Assembly: GCA_900450455.1 (NCBI GenBank)
Contig: UGGN01000001.1
Coordinates: forward strand, 620,001-684,000
Direction of reading: 5' to 3'
DNA from: [Eubacterium] infirmum
Lineage (GTDB): Bacteria; Bacillota; Clostridia; Peptostreptococcales; Anaerovoracaceae
Length of the DNA: 64,000 nt
The notes beneath the pieces are model-generated. The model saw only the letters and a list, made by a program, of their open reading frames with translations. It was not told the origin of the DNA and ran no database searches. This document shows, in pieces, positions 45,625 through 54,233 of the stretch. The number at the start of each line of letters is the position of its first letter. The first letter of the stretch is position 1. A program made the translations under genes and the position numbers.

Positions 45625-47346
45625 ATGATAGACTTTAAGAAAGAGATAGCAGAGATAATCGCTAAGAATCTGGAGGGACTTACTGAGGACGAAATTAAAT
45701 CAATGGTTGAAATTCCGCAGGATCAGTCCATGGGTGACTATGCATTTCCTTGCTTTAGACTTGCTAAAACGATGAGAAAGGCTCCTAATTTAATTGCTGC
45801 TGAACTTGCAGCAAAGCTGCAGGGCGATAAGCTTTTCTCGGAGGTGAGTCCGGTAAACGCATATGTGAATATGTTTGTTTCCAGAGAAGAGATGATGAAG
45901 TCAACTGTTTCAGAGGTCCTGGAGGAAATGGAGAACTTCGGTAAAAGCAATATTGGTGGGAACAAGAAGGTAATTGTAGAATTTTCTTCGCCTAACATCG
46001 CAAAGCCCTTCCACATCGGTCATATCAGATCGACAGTTATCGGCAACTCGCTAAGCAAGATTTACGATGCACTTGGTTATGATGTTTTCAAGATAAACCA
46101 CCTTGGAGATTATGGAACGCAGTTCGGTAAGATGATCTGCGCATATAGAAGATGGGGAAATCGTGAGGATGTTATAAACGCACCTATCAAAACTCTGCTC
46201 AGCTACTACACTAAGTTTCACGTTGAAGTTGAGGAGCATCCTGAACTGGAGGACGAGGCTAGAGCCATCTTTACAAGGCTTGAGCAGGGTAACAAGGAAG
46301 AGCTTGAGCTATGGCAGTGGTTCCGTGATGAGAGCCTCAAGGAATTCCAGAGGGTTTACAATATGCTCGGCATAGAGTTTGATTCATACAACGGTGAGAG
46401 TTTCTATTCGGATAAGATGCCGAGGTTCGAGAAGGAGCTTTCAGACAAGGGACTTCTTCAGGAATCAAAAGGAGCTCAAGTTGTAGACCTCGAAGAGTAC
46501 AAGCTCGGAACAGCTTTGATTAAAAAGTCGGATGGCTCATCGCTATATATTACAAGAGATATTGCAGCAGCTGTTTATCGTAAGGAAACATATGATTTCT
46601 ATCGCAATATCTATGTCGTTGCATCGCAGCAAAATCTTCACTTCCAGCAGTTGTTTAAAATCATTGAGCTTATGGGATACGACTGGGCTAACCAATGCGT
46701 TCACGTGCCTTTCGGTTTGGTACGTCTTGAGGAAGGAACGATGTCGACAAGACATGGACGCGTGGTATTCCTGGAGGACGTTTTAAACGGTGCAATCGAA
46801 AAGACAAGAGAAATCATCGAGGAGAAGAATCCTGATATTGAAAACCTTGAGGAGATTACTTCACAGGTTGGGATCGGTGCTGTTGTTTTCAATGAACTTT
46901 CAAACAATAGAATTAAGGACTATACATTTAAGTGGGACCAGATTTTAAACTTTGACGGTGAGACAGGACCTTATGTTCAGTACACTCACGCAAGATGCGC
47001 AAGTCTTCTTCGCAAGGCCGGAGATGAGACTATAGCTAAGGCACAGGAAGCTAATAATGTTGACTTTGCTCTTCTGGCAAAGTTGGACAGTGCATACGAA
47101 CTGACAAAGCTTATCTATGCTTTCCCGGGAATTGTTGAGCAAGCCGGTGAAAAGTATGAGCCTTCAATCATTACAAGGCACATAATAGACATCGCTCAGT
47201 GCTTCAACAAGTTCTACCATGATGAGCACATCATCGTAGAGGATGAGGCGGAGAAGGTATCGAAGATTGCACTCGTAGTCGCAACAAAGAGAGTTATTGC
47301 TACCGGAATCGGTTTGCTTGGAATGAAAGCACCGGAGCGTATGTAG
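45625..47346 (+). CDS. argS: Arginyl-tRNA synthetase
   Basis: 573 residues, usual for bacterial ArgRS. The class I HIGH motif is in SSPNIAKPFHIGHIRSTV; the KMSKS region is MSTRHGR, as in ArgRS. The N-terminal Add-1 domain and a C-terminal anticodon-binding domain are present. The ATG at 45625 follows GAGGTG; an in-frame TTG at 45613 would include the ribosome site and is rejected. Confidence 0.95.
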   Translation: MIDFKKEIAEIIAKNLEGLTEDEIKSMVEIPQDQSMGDYAFPCFRLAKTMRKAPNLIAAELAAKLQGDKLFSEVSPVNAYVNMFVSREEMMKSTVSEVLEEMENFGKSNIGGNKKVIVEFSSPNIAKPFHIGHIRSTVIGNSLSKIYDALGYDVFKINHLGDYGTQFGKMICAYRRWGNREDVINAPIKTLLSYYTKFHVEVEEHPELEDEARAIFTRLEQGNKEELELWQWFRDESLKEFQRVYNMLGIEFDSYNGESFYSDKMPRFEKELSDKGLLQESKGAQVVDLEEYKLGTALIKKSDGSSLYITRDIAAAVYRKETYDFYRNIYVVASQQNLHFQQLFKIIELMGYDWANQCVHVPFGLVRLEEGTMSTRHGRVVFLEDVLNGAIEKTREIIEEKNPDIENLEEITSQVGIGAVVFNELSNNRIKDYTFKWDQILNFDGETGPYVQYTHARCASLLRKAGDETIAKAQEANNVDFALLAKLDSAYELTKLIYAFPGIVEQAGEKYEPSIITRHIIDIAQCFNKFYHDEHIIVEDEAEKVSKIALVVATKRVIATGIGLLGMKAPERM

Positions 47347-48219
47347 ATGAGATACGAGGGGAATATTTATAGACCGCCGAGCGAGGCATACAGCCTGCTC
47401 GTTCAAGTTACAATAGGCTGTGCCTACAACAAGTGCACTTTTTGCAGCATGTTTAAGGACAAGCAGTTCAGGGTTAGAGATGTTAAAGAAGTAATAGAGG
47501 ATTTGATTGAGGCACGAAGCATCTATTCACATGTGGATAAAATCTTCCTTTGCGATGGAGATGCGATGTGCTTATCAACGGACAAGCTTATGTTCATAAT
47601 GGAGAATATCAAAGCTTTATTTCCGGAGCTAAGCCGTGTAGGCATTTATGCGCGCGCTCAGGACATCCTTCGCAAAAGTCCTGAGGACCTGGCTCGGCTG
47701 GCGGATGCAGGCCTTGGGATTGCGTACATCGGTGCCGAGTCAGGCAGCGACCTTGTGCTTGAGAGGGTGAACAAGGGCGCCGGGCGCGCAGACACCGTGG
47801 CTGCCGTTCATAAGGCGGAGGAAAACGGCATCCGTACATCAGTCACATTTATCTCGGGACTTGGAGGCAGGAAGCTATGGAGAGAACACGCGATAGAGAC
47901 AGGCGAGATGATCAGTGAGATGGATGCTTCCTATGTGAGTCTCTTGACATTGATGTTAGATCCATCGGCTTCGATAACAGATGAGATAGCAAGAGGTGAA
48001 TTTGAGGTTTTGAGCGGTGAAGAAGTCGTAGAAGAAACCTACCTTCTCCTGCAGCATGCAAATCCGAAGAAGAGCTGTGTTTTCAGAAGCAATCACGCTT
48101 CAAACTACGTTTCACTTCGCGGCAATTTACCGGAGGATAGAGATATGATGCTCTCCCAACTTGAGAAGGTTATGAAGGATAGAGGCATGCTCAAGGACGA
48201 GCGCTTCCGTATGCTCTAG
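47347..48219 (+). CDS. Radical SAM protein, Elp3/MiaB-fold type
   Basis: 290 residues. The iron-sulfur motif is CAYNKCTFC in VTIGCAYNKCTFCSMF, then the SAM-binding GGxP-like equivalents DGDAMCLSTDKL and YIGAESGSD. The start lies directly after the argS stop, with GAGATACGAGGG as its opening codons. Mid-gene codon use becomes clearly GC-rich around 47640-47800. Substrate unknown; similar proteins are annotated only as radical SAM. Confidence 0.85.
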   Translation: MRYEGNIYRPPSEAYSLLVQVTIGCAYNKCTFCSMFKDKQFRVRDVKEVIEDLIEARSIYSHVDKIFLCDGDAMCLSTDKLMFIMENIKALFPELSRVGIYARAQDILRKSPEDLARLADAGLGIAYIGAESGSDLVLERVNKGAGRADTVAAVHKAEENGIRTSVTFISGLGGRKLWREHAIETGEMISEMDASYVSLLTLMLDPSASITDEIARGEFEVLSGEEVVEETYLLLQHANPKKSCVFRSNHASNYVSLRGNLPEDRDMMLSQLEKVMKDRGMLKDERFRML

Positions 48220-48236
48220 CTTTTATGAGGAATAAT

Positions 48237-49778
48237 ATGAGAATTTTGCTTACAACCCTAAATTCTAAATATGTACATTCCAACCTGGCGCTGAAATATC
48301 TGTACGGCGTTTCGATTGGTTCAGGACTTGATATAAGTCTGCAGGAGTTTACTATCAATAACGATAGGGACTATGTCTACGGAGAAATCGTCAGAGGTGG
48401 CTACGATTTAATCTGTTTTTCCTGCTATATCTGGAACATCGAGGAAATCAAAATCCTCGCAAGTGAGGTAAAGAAGGCATGCCCGGATACGAAAATCCTG
48501 CTCGGAGGTCCGGAGGTCAGCTTTGAAACTGATGCTCTCATGAGAGAGAATCCTTGGATAGATTTTGTCATTCGAGGCGAGGGAGAAAACGGCTTCTTTG
48601 AGTTTTGCAAGGTGCTCGTCATGCATGATGGAGAGCCAAACTTTGATGTAAAGGAAAGCGGGCTTGCAAGCGTTAAATCGCTGAGCTACAGGTTCGGTAA
48701 AGAAATCATAAATAACGAGCTATCAAAGCCTATGAACCTAAACCGACTGCCTTTTCCTTACGAGTATCTGGAGCTTGAGAGCGATAGAGTCATATATTTT
48801 GAGAGTGTACGCGGATGTCCATACTGCTGTAGTTACTGCCTTTCTTCAGTGGAAAAGGGACTTCGCATCCTTAATACTGAGAACGTCGAGAGACAGCTCA
48901 GATACTTTCTTGTAAATAAGGTAAAGCAGGTCAAGTTCCTCGATAGGACTTTCAACTTCAGCGAGGCCAGATCCTACGAAATTTGGAAGTTTCTCATAGA
49001 AAACGATAACGGCATCACGAATTTTCACTTCGAAATATGCGGGGAATTGTTAACGGACAGACAGATATATCTGCTTAGAAAAGCTCGCAAGGGACTGTTC
49101 CAATTTGAGATTGGTGTACAGACTACAAACCAAGTGACTTTGACGTCAATAGGGCGAGATACGGATGTGGAAAGGCTTTTCTCAAATGTGCAGAAGCTAC
49201 AGGATGGTAAGAACATACATATTCACCTGGACTTAATAGCCGGACTTCCACTTGAAAATTACCACTCTTTTGCGAGGTCGTTTAATCGTGTTTACAGCCT
49301 TAAACCTGATATGCTTCAGCTTGGCTTTCTAAAACTGCTCAAGGGCACGAGAATCTATGAGGAGAGGAAGCAGCACGGCTATGTTTGGCGAGACAGAGCG
49401 CCTTACGAGGTGATTAGCAACAACTATATCTCAGCTAAGGAAATAGCGCGTCTTAAGATGATAGAAAAGGTTCTGGATCTCTACTATAACCGTGGCGGAT
49501 TCTCTTGGTCGATTGAGTTTATAGAGCGCTCGATATCAAATAGTTCATTCGATTTTTACGAGATGCTTGCAGATTTCTACTATATGAAAGGATTCCAAAA
49601 GCAGTCACACAGCAAAGAGGATATATATAGAATTCTATACGCTTTCGTTTGCGACAACGAGGATAGACTTCCTGCGAGCGAGGCAAAACATCTGATTGAG
49701 GAGGATTTAATCAGGACTATGAATCCTGATGCGGTTAAAAAATTCATGAAAAAAGGATGGGAGTTAAACCATGACTGA
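48237..49778 (+). CDS. B12-binding domain radical SAM protein (DUF4080 type)
   Basis: About 513 residues. The N-terminal cobalamin-binding fold is RILLTTLNSKYVHSNLALKY, DLICFSCYIWNIEEIK, and ILLGGPEVSFETDALMREN. The radical SAM core has the cluster motif in RGCPYCCSYCLSS, then QLRYFLVNKVKQVKFLDRTF. A C-terminal DUF4080-like region follows. Likely a methyltransferase or rearrangement enzyme with unknown substrate. The ATG at 48237 has GAGGA before it; an ATG at 48225 has no ribosome site. Confidence 0.85.
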   Translation: MRILLTTLNSKYVHSNLALKYLYGVSIGSGLDISLQEFTINNDRDYVYGEIVRGGYDLICFSCYIWNIEEIKILASEVKKACPDTKILLGGPEVSFETDALMRENPWIDFVIRGEGENGFFEFCKVLVMHDGEPNFDVKESGLASVKSLSYRFGKEIINNELSKPMNLNRLPFPYEYLELESDRVIYFESVRGCPYCCSYCLSSVEKGLRILNTENVERQLRYFLVNKVKQVKFLDRTFNFSEARSYEIWKFLIENDNGITNFHFEICGELLTDRQIYLLRKARKGLFQFEIGVQTTNQVTLTSIGRDTDVERLFSNVQKLQDGKNIHIHLDLIAGLPLENYHSFARSFNRVYSLKPDMLQLGFLKLLKGTRIYEERKQHGYVWRDRAPYEVISNNYISAKEIARLKMIEKVLDLYYNRGGFSWSIEFIERSISNSSFDFYEMLADFYYMKGFQKQSHSKEDIYRILYAFVCDNEDRLPASEAKHLIEEDLIRTMNPDAVKKFMKKGWELNHD

Positions 49779-50865
49779 TAATCAAAAGGATAAAGCAGCA
49801 AAGGGCACTAATTTGGGCAAGGCGAATACCGGCGTAAAGGGTGAGCCACAGGAACTTCAGGATAGAATAGGGGAATTCCTTTTTCCTCATACAAAGGACT
49901 ATATCTTTGATGAGCTATCCGAAAACTATTTGAAGAAGAACAACTTCTTTGATATCCTTTCAAATGTACCTGTGCCTATCCGCAAGGACGATCTTACAAA
50001 CCTTACAAATGTCAAAATCGCACACAATATGGCGGTTATAATCGGCTGCGACATCAACTTCAAATTCCGTGATAACTATGTCGAGTACATAAAGCGTTCT
50101 TTCGGAACAGACTTCGCTAAGCCTTTGATTAACGAGGGCGTTGAGGCTGCATCAAAGAACGATTTCGACTATGCCTGCATCCTATTCCGCGCGGCACTTT
50201 TGATAGATCCGAAGTCGTCGGATGCGCTTTATTGCTACGCAAGGGCCTGCAAGGACTCCTACAAAATCGGCGAGGGCGAGGACTATGTTGGAAGATACAA
50301 GGCCGAGGCGCTGGAATCATTTGAACGTCTGACTATTGATAAACCGGACTTTGATATGGGCTTTTACTTCCTCGGATACGCATACCTGAACCTCGGTCTT
50401 TATATCAAAGCTCAGCTGACATGGAAGGACTTTTTATCACTGATAGAGGGTGACGAGAGCGAGGACAAAAAGGCGATGAGAGAGGAAATCAATGAAAGAC
50501 TTGCCGACCTTGAGGATCCCGTTTTGATAGAGACGGGATATAACTGCATTCTATCAAATAGATTTGTTGACGGCATCAACATCCTTTCGGCCTATGAGGA
50601 CAGCGAAAGATTCAAAAACTGGTGGCCGCTCTGGTACTATCTAGGTATTGCATATAAGCATATCAGTGATATTGACAATGCTGAAGAGTCGTTTCTCAAG
50701 GTGCTGAAGCTATCTCCGAGCAATATCGAAGCTATGGCCGAACTCGTTGAAATATACAAGAATACAGGTGAAAAGGAACTGGAGGAAAAGTACGCTAATA
50801 AGATAAAGCTCGTGCAGAGAAATATCGAGGAAGAGCGTGCTGAAAAGAACAAAAGTTACTCATAG
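49771..50865 (+). CDS. Hypothetical TPR-like protein
   Basis: 364 residues. An N-terminal region (EFLFPHTKDYIFDELSENYL) and C-terminal tetratricopeptide-like helices: DFDYACILFRAALLIDPKSS, DNAEESFLKVLKLSPSNIEA and related repeats. No signal peptide or membrane helix, so probably cytosolic. It overlaps the end of the preceding radical SAM gene by 8 nt, suggesting coupled translation. Proteins of this kind act as scaffolds; partner unknown. Confidence 0.75.
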   Translation: MTDNQKDKAAKGTNLGKANTGVKGEPQELQDRIGEFLFPHTKDYIFDELSENYLKKNNFFDILSNVPVPIRKDDLTNLTNVKIAHNMAVIIGCDINFKFRDNYVEYIKRSFGTDFAKPLINEGVEAASKNDFDYACILFRAALLIDPKSSDALYCYARACKDSYKIGEGEDYVGRYKAEALESFERLTIDKPDFDMGFYFLGYAYLNLGLYIKAQLTWKDFLSLIEGDESEDKKAMREEINERLADLEDPVLIETGYNCILSNRFVDGINILSAYEDSERFKNWWPLWYYLGIAYKHISDIDNAEESFLKVLKLSPSNIEAMAELVEIYKNTGEKELEEKYANKIKLVQRNIEEERAEKNKSYS

Positions 50866-50932
50866 CTCGGAGTTTGACACTAAGGCACATTCATTATAAA
50901 ATACAAGTATTGAGCAAGAAAGGAAACTTGGA

Positions 50933-51406
50933 GTGGACAAGATTTTAAGCTTTATACAAGAGAAGCCGTGGATAATATTTGCGGTTTTCACAGTTCTGTT
51001 CTTCCTGAGCATGATTAGGCTGGGCTATAAGCAGTGGAGGTACAAGAAATCCTTCGCGGCCATCAAAAGCATGAGAAGCGACAAGATTTTATCCAAAGTT
51101 TATCTAAAGATAAACAATGGATACGGAGATTTTTACGATGTTAAGGTGTGTTATGACGGCGAAAAGTGGGTAGATGCATATTTCTCGGAAGAACGAATAA
51201 GGCCGGCCATTCTTGTTACACCGGGAATCTACAATGTTCAGTTCTCAATAAAATCGAGAAAATCTATGTCTGCATACCACAGTAAAAAAGGACCTTTCTT
51301 TGCAGAAATAAATGTAAAACCGTTCAGGGACACGATGATCGTGTTTGATGATGATACGCTAGCCAGCTGGCAAGAAGATTACGAAGGATGGAAAGCAAAT
51401 GAGTGA
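50933..51406 (+). CDS. Hypothetical membrane-anchored protein, 157 aa
   Basis: One N-terminal membrane helix (WIIFAVFTVLFFLSMIRLGY) followed by a basic segment and a ~100-residue soluble domain likely rich in beta strands (KVYLKINNGYGDFYDVKVCY, then YNVQFSIKSRKS). The start is a GTG at 50933 behind AAAGGAAA. The soluble part looks like a small beta-sandwich carried outside or inside the membrane. Family not recognised. Confidence 0.6.
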   Translation: MDKILSFIQEKPWIIFAVFTVLFFLSMIRLGYKQWRYKKSFAAIKSMRSDKILSKVYLKINNGYGDFYDVKVCYDGEKWVDAYFSEERIRPAILVTPGIYNVQFSIKSRKSMSAYHSKKGPFFAEINVKPFRDTMIVFDDDTLASWQEDYEGWKANE

Positions 51407-51977
51407 TTTAAGAATTAATTTTATCGACAACTGGGAAAAGAAAGATGTAAATTTGGCAGAGCTTGAGTTAGCATTAGAGAGTGGGAACTCATCATTGTAC
51501 ACAGATCCACGCCTAAATAAGGTAGCGTCAAAGTGGAAGAAATATGCTGAAAGAGGAGTTTCTAACCTATACCTAATCAAAGAGCTTGACGATGACGGAG
51601 TAGCTTGTGCATGCTACGCGTATTCAATCAAAGATGGCATAATCGATGATGAAATGCTGGAGAGAATCAGAGAAATCTGTGCGCAGAGTCTATCATCAGG
51701 CGAGATGAGAGCAGACGGTTCATTCTGTAAACCGGACGAGTGGTGGGATTCACATCCAAAGCGCGCAATTAAAGCTGTAGAGTCAGGCAGTGCAGATAGC
51801 CTAAAGCAGCATTTAGCAGCAGAGCTATACCCATACGGAATAGTTCTAGATATTAGAAGTATCAAAGCAAAGCACGCAGGCGAACTGGCTTGCTCGGCAA
51901 TCGCATGGGGCGTAAGCACATCATTCTTCAAGAAGGGTGCATATATGAGCACATTGATTCATAACGATTCTTTATAG
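51399..51977 (+). CDS. Hypothetical protein, 192 aa
   Basis: Starts 8 nt inside the previous gene, with GGAAAG upstream of the ATG, so it is coupled to it. A soluble protein with no recognised domain. Residues ~95-150 include SSGEMRADGSFCKPDEWWDS and RAIKAVESGSADSLKQHLAA. The end, SAIAWGVSTSFFKKGAYM, may be an amphipathic helix. No membrane segment. Function unknown. Confidence 0.6.
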   Translation: MSDLRINFIDNWEKKDVNLAELELALESGNSSLYTDPRLNKVASKWKKYAERGVSNLYLIKELDDDGVACACYAYSIKDGIIDDEMLERIREICAQSLSSGEMRADGSFCKPDEWWDSHPKRAIKAVESGSADSLKQHLAAELYPYGIVLDIRSIKAKHAGELACSAIAWGVSTSFFKKGAYMSTLIHNDSL

Positions 51978-51998
51978 ACGAAAGTATCTAAAATAAAT

Positions 51999-52027
51999 TT
52001 GACAATTAGCTAGTATAGGTGCATAAT
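51999..52027 (+). promoter_or_regulatory. Sigma-A promoter of the structured RNA gene
   Basis: TTGACA (51999-52004), a 17-bp spacer, then CATAAT (52022-52027). This is close to consensus, and the start site would fall near 52034. No coding sequence follows until 52268. Confidence 0.65.
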
Positions 52028-52033
52028 TAACGA

Positions 52034-52166
52034 AATAGCTTAGAGGTTGAAAAGTATCCCGCTCCAACGCGCCGTCCTTGTGACGGGTCGAGAAATGTGG
52101 GCGACCGCGGGTCCCACCTAAGCTTATTAAAGAGAAAAACAGATATCTTCGGATATCTGTTTTTTT
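52034..52166 (+). ncRNA. Structured small RNA of unknown family
   Basis: About 130 nt between a consensus promoter and an intrinsic terminator. Four helices can be drawn: P1 AGCTTA/TAAGCT with GGT/ACC (52037-52047 with 52116-52124), P2 CCCGC/GCGGG (52058-52062 with 52107-52111), P3 CCGTC/GACGG (52072-52086) and P4 GGTCG/CGACC (52086-52106, sharing one base with P3). The P4 loop TGGG could pair with CCCA at 52113-52116 as an alternative or pseudoknot. The core is far richer in GC than its surroundings. It does not look like tRNA, 6S, SRP RNA, tmRNA or a riboswitch I can name. Confidence 0.6.
52138..52166 (+). terminator. Terminator of the small RNA gene
   Basis: AACAGATATC pairs with GATATCTGTT around a UUCG tetraloop, followed by TTTTT. 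A classic strong rho-independent terminator. Confidence 0.92.
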
Positions 52167-52267
52167 ATAAGCAGAATACGTTTATATAGATTTAAAATTG
52201 TTCTAGACATCTATATGGGGGAAGTTATAGTATATAGTTCAATCAGGAAAATAAAGGAGGCAAAATA

Positions 52268-52477
52268 ATGGATTTTAAAGAAATGAGAAACACACTAGAG
52301 AAAATGGCAAATGATAATTTTGAGGATTTTATAAAGGCTTTAATTAGCTTTGAAAAAGGGATAAATGATAAGGAATCCTTAGACAAAGTGTATCAAGATT
52401 ATATGGATAATGACTCTATGGGACTCCTTAATGATGAGTTTGATTATTTGATTGCTGAACTAAGAGAAAATGTGTAG
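52268..52477 (+). CDS. Hypothetical protein, 69 aa
   Basis: A small acidic, helical protein behind a strong AAAGGAGG site: KEMRNTLEKMANDNFEDFI and further helices, ending in AELRENV. Low GC, like the following restriction system and unlike the core genes. No family recognised. Its place between the small RNA and the restriction-modification pair suggests accessory origin. The 195-bp gap after it holds no gene; it contains a CCCCC...GGGGG inverted repeat and the restriction gene promoter. Confidence 0.55.
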   Translation: MDFKEMRNTLEKMANDNFEDFIKALISFEKGINDKESLDKVYQDYMDNDSMGLLNDEFDYLIAELRENV

Positions 52478-52629
52478 ATTAATAATGCTGTAGTAATCGA
52501 AAAAAGATGATAACGTTAAGAGCATAGCAATGTAAGAATACTTTCTTCTAATCCCCCAAAAGATAAGGAGCAGATAAAATTTAGGGGGGCAAGAAAAAAT
52601 TTTGTATTTAGAGCGAATAGACTTAGTTA

Positions 52630-52658
52630 TTCATATGATAATAATATTTTGATATAAT
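52630..52658 (+). promoter_or_regulatory. Promoter of the restriction endonuclease gene
   Basis: TTCATA (52630-52635), a 17-bp spacer ending in TGA, then TATAAT (52653-52658), making an extended -10. The presumed start codon is about 39 bp downstream. Confidence 0.5.
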
Positions 52659-52696
52659 AAAGCTAAGTTATATTGTTCAAGGGAAAGCTTTTGATT

Positions 52697-54103
52697 ATGT
52701 TATACGATAAAACAGATAAGTACAGCATAGAAAAATATGCACAAAAAATGGTTGGGAAAACATTTAATGATATTTGTAAAGAAGATTTAAATGATGCAAT
52801 TGTTATTGAGTCAGGGAGTACATATGCACTTACCCATGGGGATAAGAGACGAAAAGGAGGATTAGGGGAAATTGTTGAAGAACGATTCTTTCACTATAAA
52901 GCAAATAGCGATTCTAGTCCTGATTTTAAAGAAGCTGGAGTTGAACTTAAGGTAACCCCATATAAGATTAATAAGAACAAGTCTATTTCGGCAAAAGAAC
53001 GATTAGTACTTACAATGATAGACTATAATTCTGTAATAAATGAAAAAGAATTTGACAGTAGTCATTTTTGGTATAAATCTCAATGGCTTTTATTAGTGTA
53101 TTATTTATGGGAAAAAGAGATTAAAGATAGACTTGATTATCGTATCAACTATGCACGTTTATTTACACCGTCTGAAGAAGATCTTGAAGTAATACGAAAT
53201 GATTACTTTAAAATTATCGAAAAAATAGAAGCAGGATATGCACATGAGCTGTCTGAGTCAGATACAATGTATCTTTCAGCATGTACAAAAAGCTCTGATT
53301 CGTCAATTGTTAGGACTCAACCTAATAATGATATACCAGCGAAACCAAGGGCGTTTGCATACAAGAGCTCATATATGACGTATGTATTGAACCACTACAT
53401 ACATGGAGCTAAACCTAAATATGAATCAATAATAAAAAATGACAACGTAAAAGATATTGAGGCTTATATAACTGATAAAATTAACAAGCATAAAGGAAAG
53501 CCTGTAACAGAATTATGTGTAGACTATGATATTAAATTCGATAAAACCCCAAAGAATTTATATGCGATGTTAGCGTATAGAATGCTAGGTATAACTAGTA
53601 ATAATGCTGAGGAATTCGTCAAGGCTAATATAAAGGTTAAGACTATCCGTATAGATAAGAATAATACAATCAAGGAAAATATGTCTTTTCCAACTTTTGA
53701 TTTCATAAGTATTACTAAGCAGGACTGGGAGGAATCAGAATTCTACGAGTTACTAAGTAGTACTAAGTTCCTATTTATTGTATATCATGAGCAAGAAGAT
53801 GGCATATATATTTTCAATCACGCACAATTTTGGAATATCCCATATAAAACACTTAACGGAGAAGTAAAAGATGTATGGGAAAAAACTAAGCAAATTGCTC
53901 TAAATCCACCGTCTGAATTAAAGCATGCAAATGGTAAATATAGGGGAATATTCCCCAAAAAAACTGATAATCCAGTTTGTCATGTTAGACCACATGGAAG
54001 AGATTCTAGGGATACATTGCCTTTACTTGATGGTAGAGAATATCCAAAGCAGTGTTTTTGGCTAAACAATTCATATGTACTTTCAGTTATTGAAAATAAT
54101 TAA
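52697..54103 (+). CDS. Sau3AI-type (MutH family) type II restriction endonuclease
   Basis: 468 residues. The catalytic motif D...ExK is in SPDFKEAGVELKVTPYK, followed by KERLVLTMIDY. Other segments resemble Sau3AI: AGYAHELSESDTMYLSACTK, RAFAYKSSYMTYVL, VCHVRPHGRDSRD and the end QCFWLNNSYV. Length and the two MutH-like halves fit the Sau3AI group, which cuts GATC. The ATG at 52697 is preferred over TTG 52673, but the ribosome site AAGGGAA is distant, so the start is uncertain. It is paired with the methyltransferase downstream. Confidence 0.88.
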   Translation: MLYDKTDKYSIEKYAQKMVGKTFNDICKEDLNDAIVIESGSTYALTHGDKRRKGGLGEIVEERFFHYKANSDSSPDFKEAGVELKVTPYKINKNKSISAKERLVLTMIDYNSVINEKEFDSSHFWYKSQWLLLVYYLWEKEIKDRLDYRINYARLFTPSEEDLEVIRNDYFKIIEKIEAGYAHELSESDTMYLSACTKSSDSSIVRTQPNNDIPAKPRAFAYKSSYMTYVLNHYIHGAKPKYESIIKNDNVKDIEAYITDKINKHKGKPVTELCVDYDIKFDKTPKNLYAMLAYRMLGITSNNAEEFVKANIKVKTIRIDKNNTIKENMSFPTFDFISITKQDWEESEFYELLSSTKFLFIVYHEQEDGIYIFNHAQFWNIPYKTLNGEVKDVWEKTKQIALNPPSELKHANGKYRGIFPKKTDNPVCHVRPHGRDSRDTLPLLDGREYPKQCFWLNNSYVLSVIENN

Positions 54104-54113
54104 GCCTTGCCTC

Positions 54114-54142
54114 TTGATCATGATATTATAAAATGGTATAAT
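54114..54142 (+). promoter_or_regulatory. Promoter of the cytosine methyltransferase gene, overlapping GATC
   Basis: TTGATC (54114-54119), a 17-bp spacer ending in TGG, then TATAAT (54137-54142), an extended -10. The -35 hexamer contains GATC (54116-54119), the site a Sau3AI-type enzyme would be expected to methylate. It begins 11 bp after the endonuclease stop. Confidence 0.55.
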
Positions 54143-54153
54143 TCTATTATTGC

Positions 54154-54207
54154 ACAGACATATGGTTTGGCGTTTGCCAAAGGTAAAAACTTTAAAGTTC
54201 GGTCTGT
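54154..54207 (+). promoter_or_regulatory. Foldable leader of the methyltransferase mRNA
   Basis: ACAGAC (54154-54159) pairs with GTCTGT (54202-54207). Inside it, TTTGGC pairs with GCCAAA around GTTT, and AACTTTAAAGTT is self-complementary. The region lies between the predicted start of transcription and the ribosome site GGAGGG at 54222. It could tune expression of the modification enzyme. Confidence 0.4.
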
Positions 54208-54233
54208 TTACAAGCGAATTTGGAGGGCTTTTT

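Noticed and set aside
52034..52120. The structured RNA as tRNA-Sec, SRP RNA, 6S RNA or a T-box
   Set aside because: No GGTTC-type T arm, no GGAAG tetraloop motif of SRP RNA, no long 6S-like hairpin, and no TGGNACC T-box sequence.
54150..54233. An N-terminal extension of the cytosine methyltransferase
   Set aside because: It crosses the foldable leader, lacks a ribosome site, and the conserved motif I begins only after the ATG at 54234.
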